Shown here one piece after another: positions 38,074 through 47,337 of a stretch of DNA of 64,000 nt; position 1 is the first letter of the stretch, and each line of letters starts with the position of its first letter. Origin of the DNA: Mycobacterium asiaticum (lineage in GTDB: Bacteria; Actinomycetota; Actinomycetes; Mycobacteriales; Mycobacteriaceae); contig NZ_LZLQ01000088.1 of the NCBI RefSeq assembly GCF_001673315.1, positions 1 to 64,000 on the forward strand. Reading direction: 5' to 3'. A model generated the notes under the pieces. The model was not told the origin of the DNA. It ran no database searches and was given only the letters and a program-made list of their open reading frames with translations. The translations under genes were made by a program, and so were the position numbers.

Positions 38074-38604
38074 TCATCGGGTAACTCCAAGTTCCTGCAG
38101 AGTGAGCCGCAAAGCCCGCACCGCATAGTGTAGGCGCGACTTCACTGTTCCTTCCGCGATTCCCAGGTCCGTAGCAATCTGCGCTGTGGTCCAGCCGCGG
38201 TAGTAGGACCGCTCGATCACGGCCCGATGCTCGACGGACAATTGGGCCATGGCATCGGCGATCAACAGCCGATCCAGCGCCGCGTTCACCTCGTCGGGCG
38301 TGGACTGCTCGGGCGCGCCGTCCTCGTCGGTCGATCCAACGACCTTGCGGTACCTCGCGCTGCGGCGGTCGTCGATGATCATGTTGCGGGCGACCGTGAA
38401 CAACCAGGCCCGCGCAGACCGCTCCGTGTCGCCGATGACCTCCGGATGCTGCCAGGCCCGCAACAGCGTCTCCTGGACGACATCCTCGGCTTGGCTGGAA
38501 TCGCCGGTCAGGCGCAATGCGTAGCGCCACAGCACAGCGGCATGCTCGTCGTATAACGCTGTCATCAGAGCGGCTTCCGCAGCCGCGCCGGTCACACGAG
38601 CCAC
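38074..38604 (-). CDS. sigL: ECF sigma factor SigL
   Basis: 176 residues starting at the GTG at 38604 (VARVTGAAAEAAL), preceded by a near-perfect GGAGGTGATC. Region 2 is ALYDEHAAVLWRYALRLTGD through RAWLFTVARNMIIDD; region 4 includes SYYRGWTTAQIATDLGIAEGTVKSRLHYAV, here seen as GWTTAQIATDLGIAEGTVKS. Nearly identical to Rv0735, which in M. tuberculosis controls pks10, pks7, mpt53 and its own operon (from memory). A promoter matching its own consensus lies 20 bases upstream, so it is probably autoregulated. Confidence 0.96.
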   Translation of the reverse strand: MARVTGAAAEAALMTALYDEHAAVLWRYALRLTGDSSQAEDVVQETLLRAWQHPEVIGDTERSARAWLFTVARNMIIDDRRSARYRKVVGSTDEDGAPEQSTPDEVNAALDRLLIADAMAQLSVEHRAVIERSYYRGWTTAQIATDLGIAEGTVKSRLHYAVRALRLTLQELGVTR

Positions 38605-38623
38605 TCGATCACCTCCGCCTACG

Positions 38624-38651
38624 GACACGAGTCACGTAGACGCCTGGTTCA
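38624..38651 (-). promoter_or_regulatory. SigL-type autoregulatory promoter of sigL-rslA
   Basis: On the minus strand TGAACC (38651-38646), a 16-base spacer and CGTGTC (38629-38624). This is an exact match to the SigL consensus TGAACC-N16-18-CGTgtc as I remember it, 20 bases before the sigL GTG and overlapping none of the coding sequence of mapA. Confidence 0.85.
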
Positions 38652-38678
38652 ACACCAGTGAGCGGCGATCTGATCCCG

Positions 38679-39479
38679 TTAGGCGAGCGTGAGAATGCGT
38701 GGACCGTCCTCGGTGACAGCCACCGTATGCTCCCAGTGCGCCGCGCGCGACCCGTCGGCGGTGGTGACCGTCCATTCGTCGTCGAGGACCACCGTCTTCC
38801 CCGTCCCCAGGGTCAGCATCGGTTCGATGGCCAGCACCGACCCGGCGGCCAGCAGCGGACCACGTCCCGGTGCCCCTTCGTTGGGCAGGAACGGGTCCAT
38901 GTGCATCTGCCGGCCGATGCCGTGGCCGCCGTAGCCCTCGACGATCCCGAAGGCACGGTCGTAACGAACTTCGGCGGCGTGCGTGCCCGTCTCGATGGCG
39001 TGGGCGACGTCGGTCAGCCGGTTTCCGACGACCATCGCCGCGATTCCGGCCTCCAGCGACTCCTTGGTCGCCTGCGACAGTGCCGCGTCGGCTGGGATGA
39101 GATTGCCGATCCCGAATGTGACCGCCGCATCACCGTGCCAACCGTCCAACACAGCGCCGCAGTCGATGGACACCAGATCACCGGACACCAGAACTTCGGC
39201 GGCCGACGGGATGCCATGGACCACACGGTCATTGACCGACGCGCAGATTGACGCCGGGTAGCCGTGATAGCCGAGGAATGACGGGGTTGCACCGGCCTCG
39301 CGGATCACCGACTCGGCGATCTCGTCGAGAGTCAAAGTGGATACTCCGGCGACCGCGGCCGTTCGCACCGCCTGCAGTGCGGCAGCCACGACCGCGCCCG
39401 CCGCAGCCATCGAATTGAGCTCACCGGGGGTGCGCTGCGGCACCACTCTGCGGCCCCGCAGCCGTGCCAGGGCGCCCAC
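38679..39479 (-). CDS. mapA: Methionine aminopeptidase
   Basis: 266 residues of the type I methionine aminopeptidase family. The metal ligands are in [20 protein letters not shown] (two Asp), [12 protein letters not shown] (His), [10 protein letters not shown] (Glu) and the final [13 protein letters not shown] (Glu). It removes initiator Met from new proteins. It is two bases after adk, in the secY-adk-mapA order, and sigL follows 74 bases downstream. Confidence 0.96.
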   Translation of the reverse strand: MGALARLRGRRVVPQRTPGELNSMAAAGAVVAAALQAVRTAAVAGVSTLTLDEIAESVIREAGATPSFLGYHGYPASICASVNDRVVHGIPSAAEVLVSGDLVSIDCGAVLDGWHGDAAVTFGIGNLIPADAALSQATKESLEAGIAAMVVGNRLTDVAHAIETGTHAAEVRYDRAFGIVEGYGGHGIGRQMHMDPFLPNEGAPGRGPLLAAGSVLAIEPMLTLGTGKTVVLDDEWTVTTADGSRAAHWEHTVAVTEDGPRILTLA

Positions 39480-39481
39480 GA

Positions 39482-40027
39482 CTACTTGCCCAGAACGTGC
39501 AGAGCGCGCTCGAACACCTCGTCCAGCGAACCCACCGCGTCGACTGTCTTCAGCTCGTCGCTGTAGTAATCCAGCAGCGGTGCGGTCTCTTCTCGGTAGA
39601 CCTTGAACCGGTTGCGGATGACGTCTTCGGTGTCGTCGGCACGACCACGTCCGGTGAGCCGCTGCAACAGCTCCTCCTCGGAAACCCGGAACTCGATCAC
39701 CGCATCGACGTCGGTGCCGCGCCGCTGCAGCATGTCGTGCAGCGCCTTGGCCTGCGCCACCGAGCGCGGGTATCCGTCCAGGATGAAGCCGTCCGCCGTG
39801 TCCGAGTCGTTCAAGCGGTCGTCGACGAGTTCATTGGTCAGCTCGGAGGGCACCAGGTCGCCGGCGTCCAGGTACTGCTTGGCCTCCAGGCCCAGCTTGG
39901 TGCCCTCTTTGATGTTGTTGCGGAACAATTCCCCAGTGGAGATATGCGGCACGCCGAGCTTTTCGGCCAGCTTCTCGGCTTGCGTCCCCTTGCCGGCCCC
40001 CGGCGGCCCCAGCAAAACCACTCTCAC
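39482..40027 (-). CDS. adk: Adenylate kinase
   Basis: 181 residues, the short form without the long lid, as in M. tuberculosis. The P-loop is [11 protein letters not shown] at the N-terminus; [10 protein letters not shown] and the [14 protein letters not shown] lid region are present. It interconverts ATP, ADP and AMP. The ATG at 40027 overlaps the secY stop by four bases. Confidence 0.97.
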   Translation of the reverse strand: MRVVLLGPPGAGKGTQAEKLAEKLGVPHISTGELFRNNIKEGTKLGLEAKQYLDAGDLVPSELTNELVDDRLNDSDTADGFILDGYPRSVAQAKALHDMLQRRGTDVDAVIEFRVSEEELLQRLTGRGRADDTEDVIRNRFKVYREETAPLLDYYSDELKTVDAVGSLDEVFERALHVLGK

Positions 40028-41349
40028 TTCAGGAACCCTTCATAGTTGCGCTGCATGAGTTGACTTTCGATCTGTTTGACCGTATCCAACCCGACGCCGA
40101 TCATGATCAAAACCGCGGTACCGCCGAAGGGTAAATTCTGGATCCCGCCGCTGTTGCCCATTTGCAGAAACACATTCGGCAGGACCGAGATGACACCGAG
40201 GTAGATCGAGCCCGGCAGGGTAATCCGACTCAACACATGGCGCAGATAATCGGCGGTGGGGCGACCCGGCCGGATACCGGGAATGAAGCCGCCGAACTTC
40301 TTCATTTCGTCGGCACGTTCATCGGGATTGAACGTGATCGACACGTAGAAGTACGTGAAGAAGATGATGAGCCCGAAGTAGATCGCGATGTATACCGCGT
40401 TGCTCGGGTCCGAGAGATAACTGCCGACGAATTTGTCCCACCAACTGTGGCCTCCACCGCCACTGCCGCTACGGACTAGCTGGGTGATCAAATTCGGGAT
40501 GTAGATCAATGAGGACGCAAAGATCACCGGGATAACACCGGCCTGGTTGACCTTCAACGGCAGATATGTGGACGTGCCGCCATACATCCGCCGGCCCACC
40601 ATGCGCTTGGCGTACTGCACCGGGATTCGCCGCTGCCCCTGCTCCACGAATACGACACCGACGATGATCACCAGCGCTGCCGCGCACACCGCGGCGAAGA
40701 TCATCCCGCCGCGACTCTGCAGAATCTGATTGCCCTCCGCGGGGATTCGGGCGGCGATACCGACAAAGATCAGCAGCGACATGCCGTTGCCGATGCCCCG
40801 TTCGGTGATCAGCTCACCCATCCACATCACCAGCGCGGCGCCGGCCGTCATCACCAGCACGATGACGATCTCGGAGAAGATGGTCTGGTTCGACAGGATG
40901 TCCAGCGAGCAGCCCTGCAGCAGCCCGCCATTGGCGGCCAGGGCCACGATGCTGGTCGCCTGCAGCACGGCCAGCGCGATCGCCAGGTAACGCGTGTACT
41001 GCGTCATCTTGGCTTGACCGGCCTGACCCTCTTTACGCAGCTCCTCGAAGCGCGGGATGACCACGGTGAGCAGCTGCACGATGATGCTGGCGGTGATGTA
41101 GGGCATGACGCCTACCGCGAACACCGTGAGCTTGAGCAATGCGCCGCCGGAGAACAGGTTGATCAGCGAGTAGATCTGCCCGGCCTGGCCGCCGCTGGCC
41201 TCTTTGATGCACTGCTGCACGTTGACGAAGTTGACCCCGGGCGAGGGCAGCGAGGCGCCGACCCGGTAGAGGACCACAATGCTCAGCGTGAAGAGGATCT
41301 TCCGTCTCAGGTCCACTGTTCGCAGCGATGAGATGAAAGCCGAAAGCAC
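40024..41349 (-). CDS. secY: Sec translocase channel SecY
   Basis: 441 residues, ten membrane segments. The start is the GTG at 41349 ([15 protein letters not shown]), preceded by AGGAGGAAGA; it gives the same length as the M. tuberculosis protein. Recognisable SecY segments include [40 protein letters not shown] ([17 protein letters not shown]) and the cytosolic loop [15 protein letters not shown]. It heads the secY-adk-mapA unit, separated by 255 bases from the divergent methyltransferase gene. Confidence 0.97.
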   Translation of the reverse strand: MLSAFISSLRTVDLRRKILFTLSIVVLYRVGASLPSPGVNFVNVQQCIKEASGGQAGQIYSLINLFSGGALLKLTVFAVGVMPYITASIIVQLLTVVIPRFEELRKEGQAGQAKMTQYTRYLAIALAVLQATSIVALAANGGLLQGCSLDILSNQTIFSEIVIVLVMTAGAALVMWMGELITERGIGNGMSLLIFVGIAARIPAEGNQILQSRGGMIFAAVCAAALVIIVGVVFVEQGQRRIPVQYAKRMVGRRMYGGTSTYLPLKVNQAGVIPVIFASSLIYIPNLITQLVRSGSGGGGHSWWDKFVGSYLSDPSNAVYIAIYFGLIIFFTYFYVSITFNPDERADEMKKFGGFIPGIRPGRPTADYLRHVLSRITLPGSIYLGVISVLPNVFLQMGNSGGIQNLPFGGTAVLIMIGVGLDTVKQIESQLMQRNYEGFLK

Positions 41350-41604
41350 TCTTCCTCCTGCGCAGCCGAACTCTGGTCGCGGCATGCCAACCGGATCGGC
41401 CGGCTGGGTCCATTTTTCTGATCAGTCCTGGGTTCATCCCGCGTCACGTGCCCAACACCCAGCAGGCCAGGACGTACGCCGTCGCGCGTCAAACCGTGTA
41501 CGAGACTAACAGCTGGTACGGGTCGGCCCTGCCAGGGTGGGCGTACAGTCTTGGAAGCTCGTTATATTTGCTAAATAACAGATCCGTTTTCCGGGAGCAT
41601 ATCT
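41350..41604. promoter_or_regulatory. Divergent region between secY and the first methyltransferase
   Basis: A 255-base gap. The part next to the methyltransferase is unusually AT-rich for this genome (around 41563-41580, TTATATTTGCTAAATAA), which could hold a promoter or an operator; the arms of this sequence are only partly complementary. The secY side carries its strong ribosome binding site. No gene is visible. Confidence 0.5.
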
Positions 41605-42549
41605 ATGACCCAGATGGGCAGCGCGCGGTTCGAGGGTGACACGTGGGACCTGGCGTCCAGCGTGGGTTTGACCGCCACAATGGTCGCCGCCGCCCGGGCG
41701 GTGGCCGCCCGGGACACCGGGGGCGCGGGCGCAGTCGCCACCGACAAGTTCGCCGAACCGCTGGTCCGCGCAGTGGGTGTTGACTTCTTCTCCCGCCTGG
41801 CCAGCGGCGACCTGGATCTGGCCGACCTGGACGAGGAGACGGCCGCCGGCACCAGGCATTTCGCCGACGCGATGGCAATCCGCACCAGGTTCTTCGACGA
41901 TTTCTTCAGCGCTGCAACCGGCGACGGCATCCGGCAGGCCGTCATCTTGGCGGCGGGCCTGGACTCCCGCGCCTACCGGCTGCCCTGGCCGCCCGGCACC
42001 ACCGTGTTCGAAGTCGACCAGCCACAGGTGATCGAGTTCAAAAGCGCAACACTGGCCCGGTTGGGCGCGCAGCCGACGGCAGACCGGCGCGCCGTGGCCG
42101 TCGATCTACGTGAAGACTGGCCGGCTGCCCTTCGCGAGGCCGGATTCGATTCCAGCCAGCGCACCGCCTGGATCGCTGAGGGACTGCTGGGTTACCTGCC
42201 GGCTGAGGCCCAGGACCGACTACTGGACCAGGTCACCGCACAGAGCGTGCCGGGCAGCCGGTTCGCCACCGAAGGGCTGTTGGACATCAACGAGCTCAAC
42301 GAGGACGACCTGCGTGCCCGCATGCGGCGACAGAACGACCGGTGGCGCAGCCACGGGCTGGATTTCGACATGGCCGCCCTGGTGTATTTCGACGAACGCA
42401 CAGACGCCGGGACCTATCTGTCCGCACACGGGTGGCAGACCACCAGCGCACGCAACGCCGACCTGTTTGCCCAACATGGGCTCATCCCGGCCGAGGGCGA
42501 CGACGCCCCGTTCGGCGAGGTGGTTTATCTCAGCGCAGAGCGGTCGTGA
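41605..42549 (+). CDS. SAM-dependent methyltransferase, mycobacterial TIGR00027 family (copy 1)
   Basis: 314 residues beginning [27 protein letters not shown]; the block [10 protein letters not shown] is the hallmark of the family abundant in pathogenic mycobacteria (Rv0725c/Rv0726c/Rv0731c). The SAM motif I is [17 protein letters not shown], the motif II acidic residue is in [12 protein letters not shown], and [16 protein letters not shown] is also conserved. Related proteins show weak similarity to O-methyltransferases and to leucine carboxyl methyltransferases; substrates are unknown. Copy 2 follows 13 bases later. Confidence 0.88.
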   Translation: MTQMGSARFEGDTWDLASSVGLTATMVAAARAVAARDTGGAGAVATDKFAEPLVRAVGVDFFSRLASGDLDLADLDEETAAGTRHFADAMAIRTRFFDDFFSAATGDGIRQAVILAAGLDSRAYRLPWPPGTTVFEVDQPQVIEFKSATLARLGAQPTADRRAVAVDLREDWPAALREAGFDSSQRTAWIAEGLLGYLPAEAQDRLLDQVTAQSVPGSRFATEGLLDINELNEDDLRARMRRQNDRWRSHGLDFDMAALVYFDERTDAGTYLSAHGWQTTSARNADLFAQHGLIPAEGDDAPFGEVVYLSAERS

Positions 42550-42562
42550 GGAAGCACAAGCC

Positions 42563-43489
42563 ATGACCTCGTTCGACTCACAGCGGTCCAGTGGGGACAC
42601 CTGGGATCTGGCATCCAGTGTGGGCGCCACGGCAACGATGGTGGCTGCGGCCCGCGCGGTGGCCTCCGAACAGCACAACCCGATCATCGAGGACGAATTC
42701 GCGGCGCCTCTGGTGCGGGCGGTCGGCCTGGATTTCTTCACCCGCTTGGTCAACGGCCAGGTGCCGGAGGTCACGACCGACGAATCCCGCGCGCGCGATC
42801 TGCAACTTATGGCTGACTCGATCGCGGTGCGCACCCGGTTCTTCGACGAGTTCTTCCTCGACGCTGCCCGCGCCGGGGTTCGCCAATCGGTGATCCTGGC
42901 CGCCGGACTGGATGCCCGCGGCTACCGGTTGCCCTGGCCGCGCGGCACGGTGGTCTATGAGGTTGACCAACCGAAGGTGATCGAGTTCAAGAACTCGGCC
43001 ATGTCAGCGCTGGGGGCCACTCCGTCGGCGCACCGCAAAGCGGTCAGCATCGACCTGCGAGATGACTGGCCGGCGGCCTTGCGCCGCAGCGGGTTTGAGC
43101 CGACAAGGGCTACCGCGTGGAGCGCCGAAGGGCTGCTGATGTATCTGCCGCCCGACGCCCAGGACCGGCTTTTCGACAACATCACCGCCCTCAGTGGACC
43201 CGGCAGCAGATTGGCCACCGAATTCCACCCCGATTCGGACGTGCCCATGTCGCAGCGGGCCCGGGCGTTCAACGAACGTTGGGCCAATCTGGGCTGCGAC
43301 ATCGACTTGTCAGGACTGTTCTACGACGGCGAACGCAGCAACGTGATCGATTACCTCACCGGAAAGGGCTGGCAGGTCAGCACTCGGCCACGGCGCGAGT
43401 TGTACACCGGTTATGGGCGGGTGTTTCCCGACGGGGACGAACTGGCCCAGTTGCGCAACATCGTCACCATCACCGCTATCCGCGACTAG
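42563..43489 (+). CDS. SAM-dependent methyltransferase (copy 2)
   Basis: 308 residues from the ATG at 42563 ([21 protein letters not shown]). Motif I is [17 protein letters not shown], and YEVDQPKVIEFK and [17 protein letters not shown] follow. It is in tandem with copy 1 and probably co-transcribed. The frame is open further upstream inside copy 1, but there it is a shadow. It converges on the GNAT gene, 17 bases away. Substrate unknown. Confidence 0.88.
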   Translation: MTSFDSQRSSGDTWDLASSVGATATMVAAARAVASEQHNPIIEDEFAAPLVRAVGLDFFTRLVNGQVPEVTTDESRARDLQLMADSIAVRTRFFDEFFLDAARAGVRQSVILAAGLDARGYRLPWPRGTVVYEVDQPKVIEFKNSAMSALGATPSAHRKAVSIDLRDDWPAALRRSGFEPTRATAWSAEGLLMYLPPDAQDRLFDNITALSGPGSRLATEFHPDSDVPMSQRARAFNERWANLGCDIDLSGLFYDGERSNVIDYLTGKGWQVSTRPRRELYTGYGRVFPDGDELAQLRNIVTITAIRD

Positions 43490-43506
43490 GGCGCGGGCGC
43501 GCACCG

Positions 43507-44172
43507 CTATCCGGGATTGGCGGCGGGCGCGCGGACCACCATCGGCACCGCCGGGAACGCCCAAGCCATTTCGGAGCGCGACTTGCGTAGCGCGGCCGTG
43601 CCGTAGCCCTTCTTGCGGTGGTCGGGATGGATCCAGATCCGCACATTCACTTCGCCGTTGAGCAACTCGCCGAACACCATGCCGACCTTTTCGCCGGAAT
43701 CGACGGCCACGAACCAGGCCGCCTCTTCGTCGTGCAAACGCTTGATCGCCTTGCCGATTTCGTCGTCGATGCTGCCGGCAGGTGCTCCCGAACCGTCGCC
43801 GGCCGCTTTGATCTCATCGGTGCGGGCGATGAAGATGTCGCGGTCCGCGACAGCGGAGAAGGAACGCAGTTCCAGCGTCTCGCCCGAGCTTGCCGGACGC
43901 TCGTTGAGTGTGAAGCTGAGTTGCTTGTTGAGGTCGTCGAGTTCGGCGAGGATCTTGGCGCGTGCGTCCTGGGTGAGTTGATCGAACGACATACTCATGA
44001 CTGCTTCGGCAGCTAGATGAGACGTACCGAGCAGCGTGACGATCGACTCGACCGCGGCGGCTTTGTTCTTGGCTTCCACTATGGCGTCGGCGACCTCATG
44101 CCGGCGTTCCAAGGCGGCAAGCAAAGCATCTGCGATCTCTCGGCGGGCTGCGGTCTGGTCGTGGTCAGTCAT
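43507..44172 (-). CDS. GNAT-type acetyltransferase with a helical N-terminal domain (Rv0730-like)
   Basis: 221 residues from the ATG at 44172. The C-terminal half has GNAT features: AAWFVAVDSGEKVGMVFGEL and the acetyl-CoA site RKKGYGTAALRKS at about residues 195-207. The N-terminal 85 residues are helical (ALLAALERRHEVADAIVEAK, SMSFDQLTQDARAKILAEL) and loosely resemble the helical segment of DNA gyrase subunit A near its coiled coil. Rv0730 is the counterpart. The acceptor is unknown. It starts 58 bases downstream of xylB on the same strand. Confidence 0.8.
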   Translation of the reverse strand: MTDHDQTAARREIADALLAALERRHEVADAIVEAKNKAAAVESIVTLLGTSHLAAEAVMSMSFDQLTQDARAKILAELDDLNKQLSFTLNERPASSGETLELRSFSAVADRDIFIARTDEIKAAGDGSGAPAGSIDDEIGKAIKRLHDEEAAWFVAVDSGEKVGMVFGELLNGEVNVRIWIHPDHRKKGYGTAALRKSRSEMAWAFPAVPMVVRAPAANPG

Positions 44173-44230
44173 TGCATAAGCGTAGAACCACTTCCACCGC
44201 ACCGCGCCACCGAGATCGCGGACTCTGCTG

Positions 44231-45577
44231 TTACGCGAGTCGCGATCCGCTGAGTTCGAGAAACCGGCGATACCGGTCCTTGGTGGGCTCCATCCACGCG
44301 GGCCGGGGCTCCACGACGCGCTCCACCGAAGCCCACCGGGCAGCGTCGGCGATGGTGGACTCCAGCCCGACCGCCATCCGACCCAGGAAAGCCGCCCCAA
44401 GCGCGGCGCCCTCTGCCACCGCAGATATTTCGACGGCCCGACCGGTCACATCGGCGATGGCCTGCATCCACGCCTGTACCCGGGTGCCGCCCCCGGAAGC
44501 GATGATGCGACGCACGGGTGCTCCACTCAGCTCCAGGATTTGCCGAACGACGAATGCCGATGCTTCGTAGGCGGCCCGCCGCACCGACGCGGCGTCGTGA
44601 GTGAGATCCAGGCCGTCCAGCCCCGCGCGACGGTCGGGATCGTGGAACGGGGTTCGCTCACCGCGAATGTAGGGCAACCACACCGGCACTCGGCGCGGCT
44701 CGGGCGACGTCGGATCAGCTGGCGCGACAACACGATCCACCCAACCCAGGAACATGCCGCCGGCGTTGCTGGCACCGCCGATCTGGCTCTTACCTGCGGC
44801 CGTGTGCGGAATGGTCCACAATCCCGGCACCTCCCGCGGCGCGGAGATCGTGGTCCAGACAATCAGCGTCGTGCCGCACATCACCAGCACATCACCTTCT
44901 TGATCGGCGCCCGCGACCATTTGCTCACACAGGGCATCAATAGCCCCGGTCGCCAGCACCGCACCGAACCCGCGCACCTCCCCTACCGGGGTTCCGAACG
45001 TCTCGACCCGCGGCATCTGATCCACCGCGGCGCCGCATTCGGCGCACGCCGCCGAATTCCAGCCGGTGCCGTCGAACAACGGAAGCGAGGTGATGGCAGT
45101 GGCGAAGTCGATCACCGGCTCCCCCGCCAGAGCGTGATTGGCGACGGCGGGCGCCGGCCAGTACCCGGCCGCATCCGGCGCTTCGGCCGCCGTCCAACGC
45201 AAGAACTCGGCGGCCTCACCCACCGCCGGGAGCGGCTGAGTGTCGGCTCCGGGTACCCGGCCCCGCACATCGCCGTAGAGCAGACCCGGCGTAAGCGCGC
45301 GGCCGTCGGAGTCGACTGCGGTCAGCGAAGGCACCATCGACGAGACCGCAACCGCCTTCAATCGTGTCTTCGACGGCAGGTTCAGGCTTTTCAGTGCCGC
45401 CACCGGCCCACGTCGCCACGCCTCGTCGGCGTCGTGTTCGAGTCGATCGGGGGCCGGCACGCGCAACTGGTGCGGAATCCGTACTCGCGACTGCACGCGG
45501 CCGTCCTCGTCGACCGCTACCGCCTTGGCCGCGGTGGTGCCGACGTCGATGCCGATTGTGACGTCTTCGCGTGACAC
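44231..45577 (-). CDS. xylB: FGGY-family carbohydrate kinase, xylulose kinase-like
   Basis: 448 residues from the GTG at 45577 (VSREDVTIGIDVGTTAAKAV), the same length as Rv0729. The N-terminal phosphate loop is GIDVGTTAAK; the C-terminal nucleotide site includes IASGGGTRVQAW. Family members phosphorylate xylulose, ribulose, fuculose or glycerol; the substrate here is not fixed by the sequence. It is divergent from serA2-fucA with only 30 bases between them, and an aldolase and dehydrogenase next door suggest one sugar pathway. Confidence 0.85.
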   Translation of the reverse strand: MSREDVTIGIDVGTTAAKAVAVDEDGRVQSRVRIPHQLRVPAPDRLEHDADEAWRRGPVAALKSLNLPSKTRLKAVAVSSMVPSLTAVDSDGRALTPGLLYGDVRGRVPGADTQPLPAVGEAAEFLRWTAAEAPDAAGYWPAPAVANHALAGEPVIDFATAITSLPLFDGTGWNSAACAECGAAVDQMPRVETFGTPVGEVRGFGAVLATGAIDALCEQMVAGADQEGDVLVMCGTTLIVWTTISAPREVPGLWTIPHTAAGKSQIGGASNAGGMFLGWVDRVVAPADPTSPEPRRVPVWLPYIRGERTPFHDPDRRAGLDGLDLTHDAASVRRAAYEASAFVVRQILELSGAPVRRIIASGGGTRVQAWMQAIADVTGRAVEISAVAEGAALGAAFLGRMAVGLESTIADAARWASVERVVEPRPAWMEPTKDRYRRFLELSGSRLA

Positions 45578-45607
45578 GGGCGCCACGGTACGCCAGCATT
45601 GGCATTC

Positions 45608-46588
45608 GTGACGTCCCGACCACGTGCCCTGGTCACCGCCCCCTTGCGCGGGCCCGGTTTCGACAAGCTACGGCAATTGGCCGATGTGGTGTACGACCCC
45701 TGGATAGAGCAGACCCCACTGCGGATTTACGGCGCGGAGCAACTGGCCGAGCGGATCGCGGTGGAACGGGCCGATGTTGTTGTGGTGGAGAGTGATTCGG
45801 TCAAGGGACCGGTTCTTGAGCTCGGCTTGCGGGCGATAGCGTCCACCCGCGGCGATCCGAACAACGTCGACATTCCGGGTGCCACGGCGGCCGGTATCCC
45901 GGTGCTGAACACGCCGGCGCGTAACGCCGACGCGGTCGCGGAGTTGACCGTCGGGTTGCTGCTGGCCGCCACCCGCCGGTTGTTGACTGCGGATGCGGAT
46001 GTCCGCGGCGGCAACATGTTTCGTGACGGAACGATCCCGTACCAGCGCTTCCGGGGTTGGGAGATCGCCGGGCGTACCGCGGGACTGGTAGGCCTGGGCG
46101 CGGTTGGCCGGGCCACCGCGTGGCGGTTGTCCGGATTGGGTCTGCGCGTCATCGCGCACGACCCGTACAACGTCCAGGCCCAGCACAGTCTCGCCGAACT
46201 CTTCGCCGAATCCGACGTGATTTCCCTGCACGCTCCCGTCACCGAGGACACCCTCGGCATGATCGGTGCCGACCAGTTCGCGGCCATGCGCGACGGCGCC
46301 GTTTTCCTCAACACCGCACGAGCAGAACTGCACGACACCGATGCTCTCGTCGAGGCGTTGCGCAGCGGCAAGGTGGCCGCTGCCGGCCTGGACCATTTCG
46401 CCGGTGAGTGGCTGCCGACCGATCACCCCCTGACGGGGATGGAAAACGTGGCGCTGACCCCGCACATCGGCGGGGCGACGTGGAACACTGAAGCCCGGCA
46501 GGCGCAGATGGTTGCCGACGATCTGGCCGCACTGCTGTCCGGCGAAAGGCCCGCCCATATCGTCAACCCGGAGGTGCTGGAGACGTGA
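45608..46588 (+). CDS. serA2: D-isomer 2-hydroxyacid dehydrogenase SerA2
   Basis: 326 residues from the GTG at 45608 (VTSRPRALVTAPL), equal in length to Rv0728c. The NAD motif is GLVGLGAVGRA, the active-site Arg is in LNTARAELHD and the His in TPHIGGATWNTEA. It lacks the C-terminal regulatory domains of the main SerA, so it is a PGDH-like paralogue. Its stop overlaps fucA by four bases (GTGA). A role in the same sugar or glycolate route as fucA and xylB is inferred. Confidence 0.87.
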   Translation: MTSRPRALVTAPLRGPGFDKLRQLADVVYDPWIEQTPLRIYGAEQLAERIAVERADVVVVESDSVKGPVLELGLRAIASTRGDPNNVDIPGATAAGIPVLNTPARNADAVAELTVGLLLAATRRLLTADADVRGGNMFRDGTIPYQRFRGWEIAGRTAGLVGLGAVGRATAWRLSGLGLRVIAHDPYNVQAQHSLAELFAESDVISLHAPVTEDTLGMIGADQFAAMRDGAVFLNTARAELHDTDALVEALRSGKVAAAGLDHFAGEWLPTDHPLTGMENVALTPHIGGATWNTEARQAQMVADDLAALLSGERPAHIVNPEVLET

Positions 46589-47247
46589 AATCCGTGGGAC
46601 GTGGCGTCGACGACGCGGAAATCAAAGTGCTGGCGGCGGCCAAAGACATGTTGCGCCGCGGCTTGGTGGAGGGCACCGCCGGCAACATCTCGGCGCGGCG
46701 CTCCGACGGCAACCTGGTCATCACGCCGTCCTCGGTCGACTACGCCGACATGACGCTGGACGACCTCGTCCTGGTCGATCCGAAAGGTGCTGTGCTGCAA
46801 GCCAAGGAGGGCCGCATGCCGTCCACGGAGATGCAGCTGCACTTGGCCTGCTACCAGGCCTTCGACGACATCGGCAGCGTCATCCACAGCCATCCCGTCT
46901 GGGCCACCATGTTCGCGGTTGCGCATCAAGCCATTCCGGCCTGTATCGACGAGTTCGCGGTGTACTGCGGCGGGGACGTGCGATGTGCCGAGTACGCCGC
47001 GTCCGGCACGCCCGATGTCGGAACGAATGCGGTCAAGGCGCTGGAGGGGCGCGGCGCCGCCTTGATCGCCAACCACGGTTTAGTGGCGGTTGGTCCCCGG
47101 CCCGACAAGGCGCTGCACATCACCGCCCTGGTCGAGCGGACAGCCCAAATAGCCTGGGGTGCAAGAGCACTGGGTGGACCAGTGCCGGTGCCCGAGGAGG
47201 TGAACCGTAATTTCGCCGGTGTGTACACCTACCTGCGCGCAAACTGA
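46585..47247 (+). CDS. fucA: Class II aldolase, L-fuculose phosphate aldolase-like
   Basis: 220 residues starting at the GTG at 46585 that overlaps serA2. It has the zinc ligands HSHPVWATMF (His pair) and NHGLVAVG (His), and the catalytic Glu in MPSTEMQLHLACYQ. Class II aldolases of this size split fuculose-, rhamnulose- or ribulose-phosphate. It lies with a sugar kinase and a hydroxyacid dehydrogenase, suggesting a pentose or deoxysugar breakdown module. Confidence 0.87.
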   Translation: MKSVGRGVDDAEIKVLAAAKDMLRRGLVEGTAGNISARRSDGNLVITPSSVDYADMTLDDLVLVDPKGAVLQAKEGRMPSTEMQLHLACYQAFDDIGSVIHSHPVWATMFAVAHQAIPACIDEFAVYCGGDVRCAEYAASGTPDVGTNAVKALEGRGAALIANHGLVAVGPRPDKALHITALVERTAQIAWGARALGGPVPVPEEVNRNFAGVYTYLRAN

Positions 47248-47337
47248 CAACACCCGCCACTGTGAACTGCCCGACGCGGCACTTTGGATTCAGATGGTCG
47301 CACTCGCACAGTTCACCTTCGCCGTGAGGAGGGCCGG

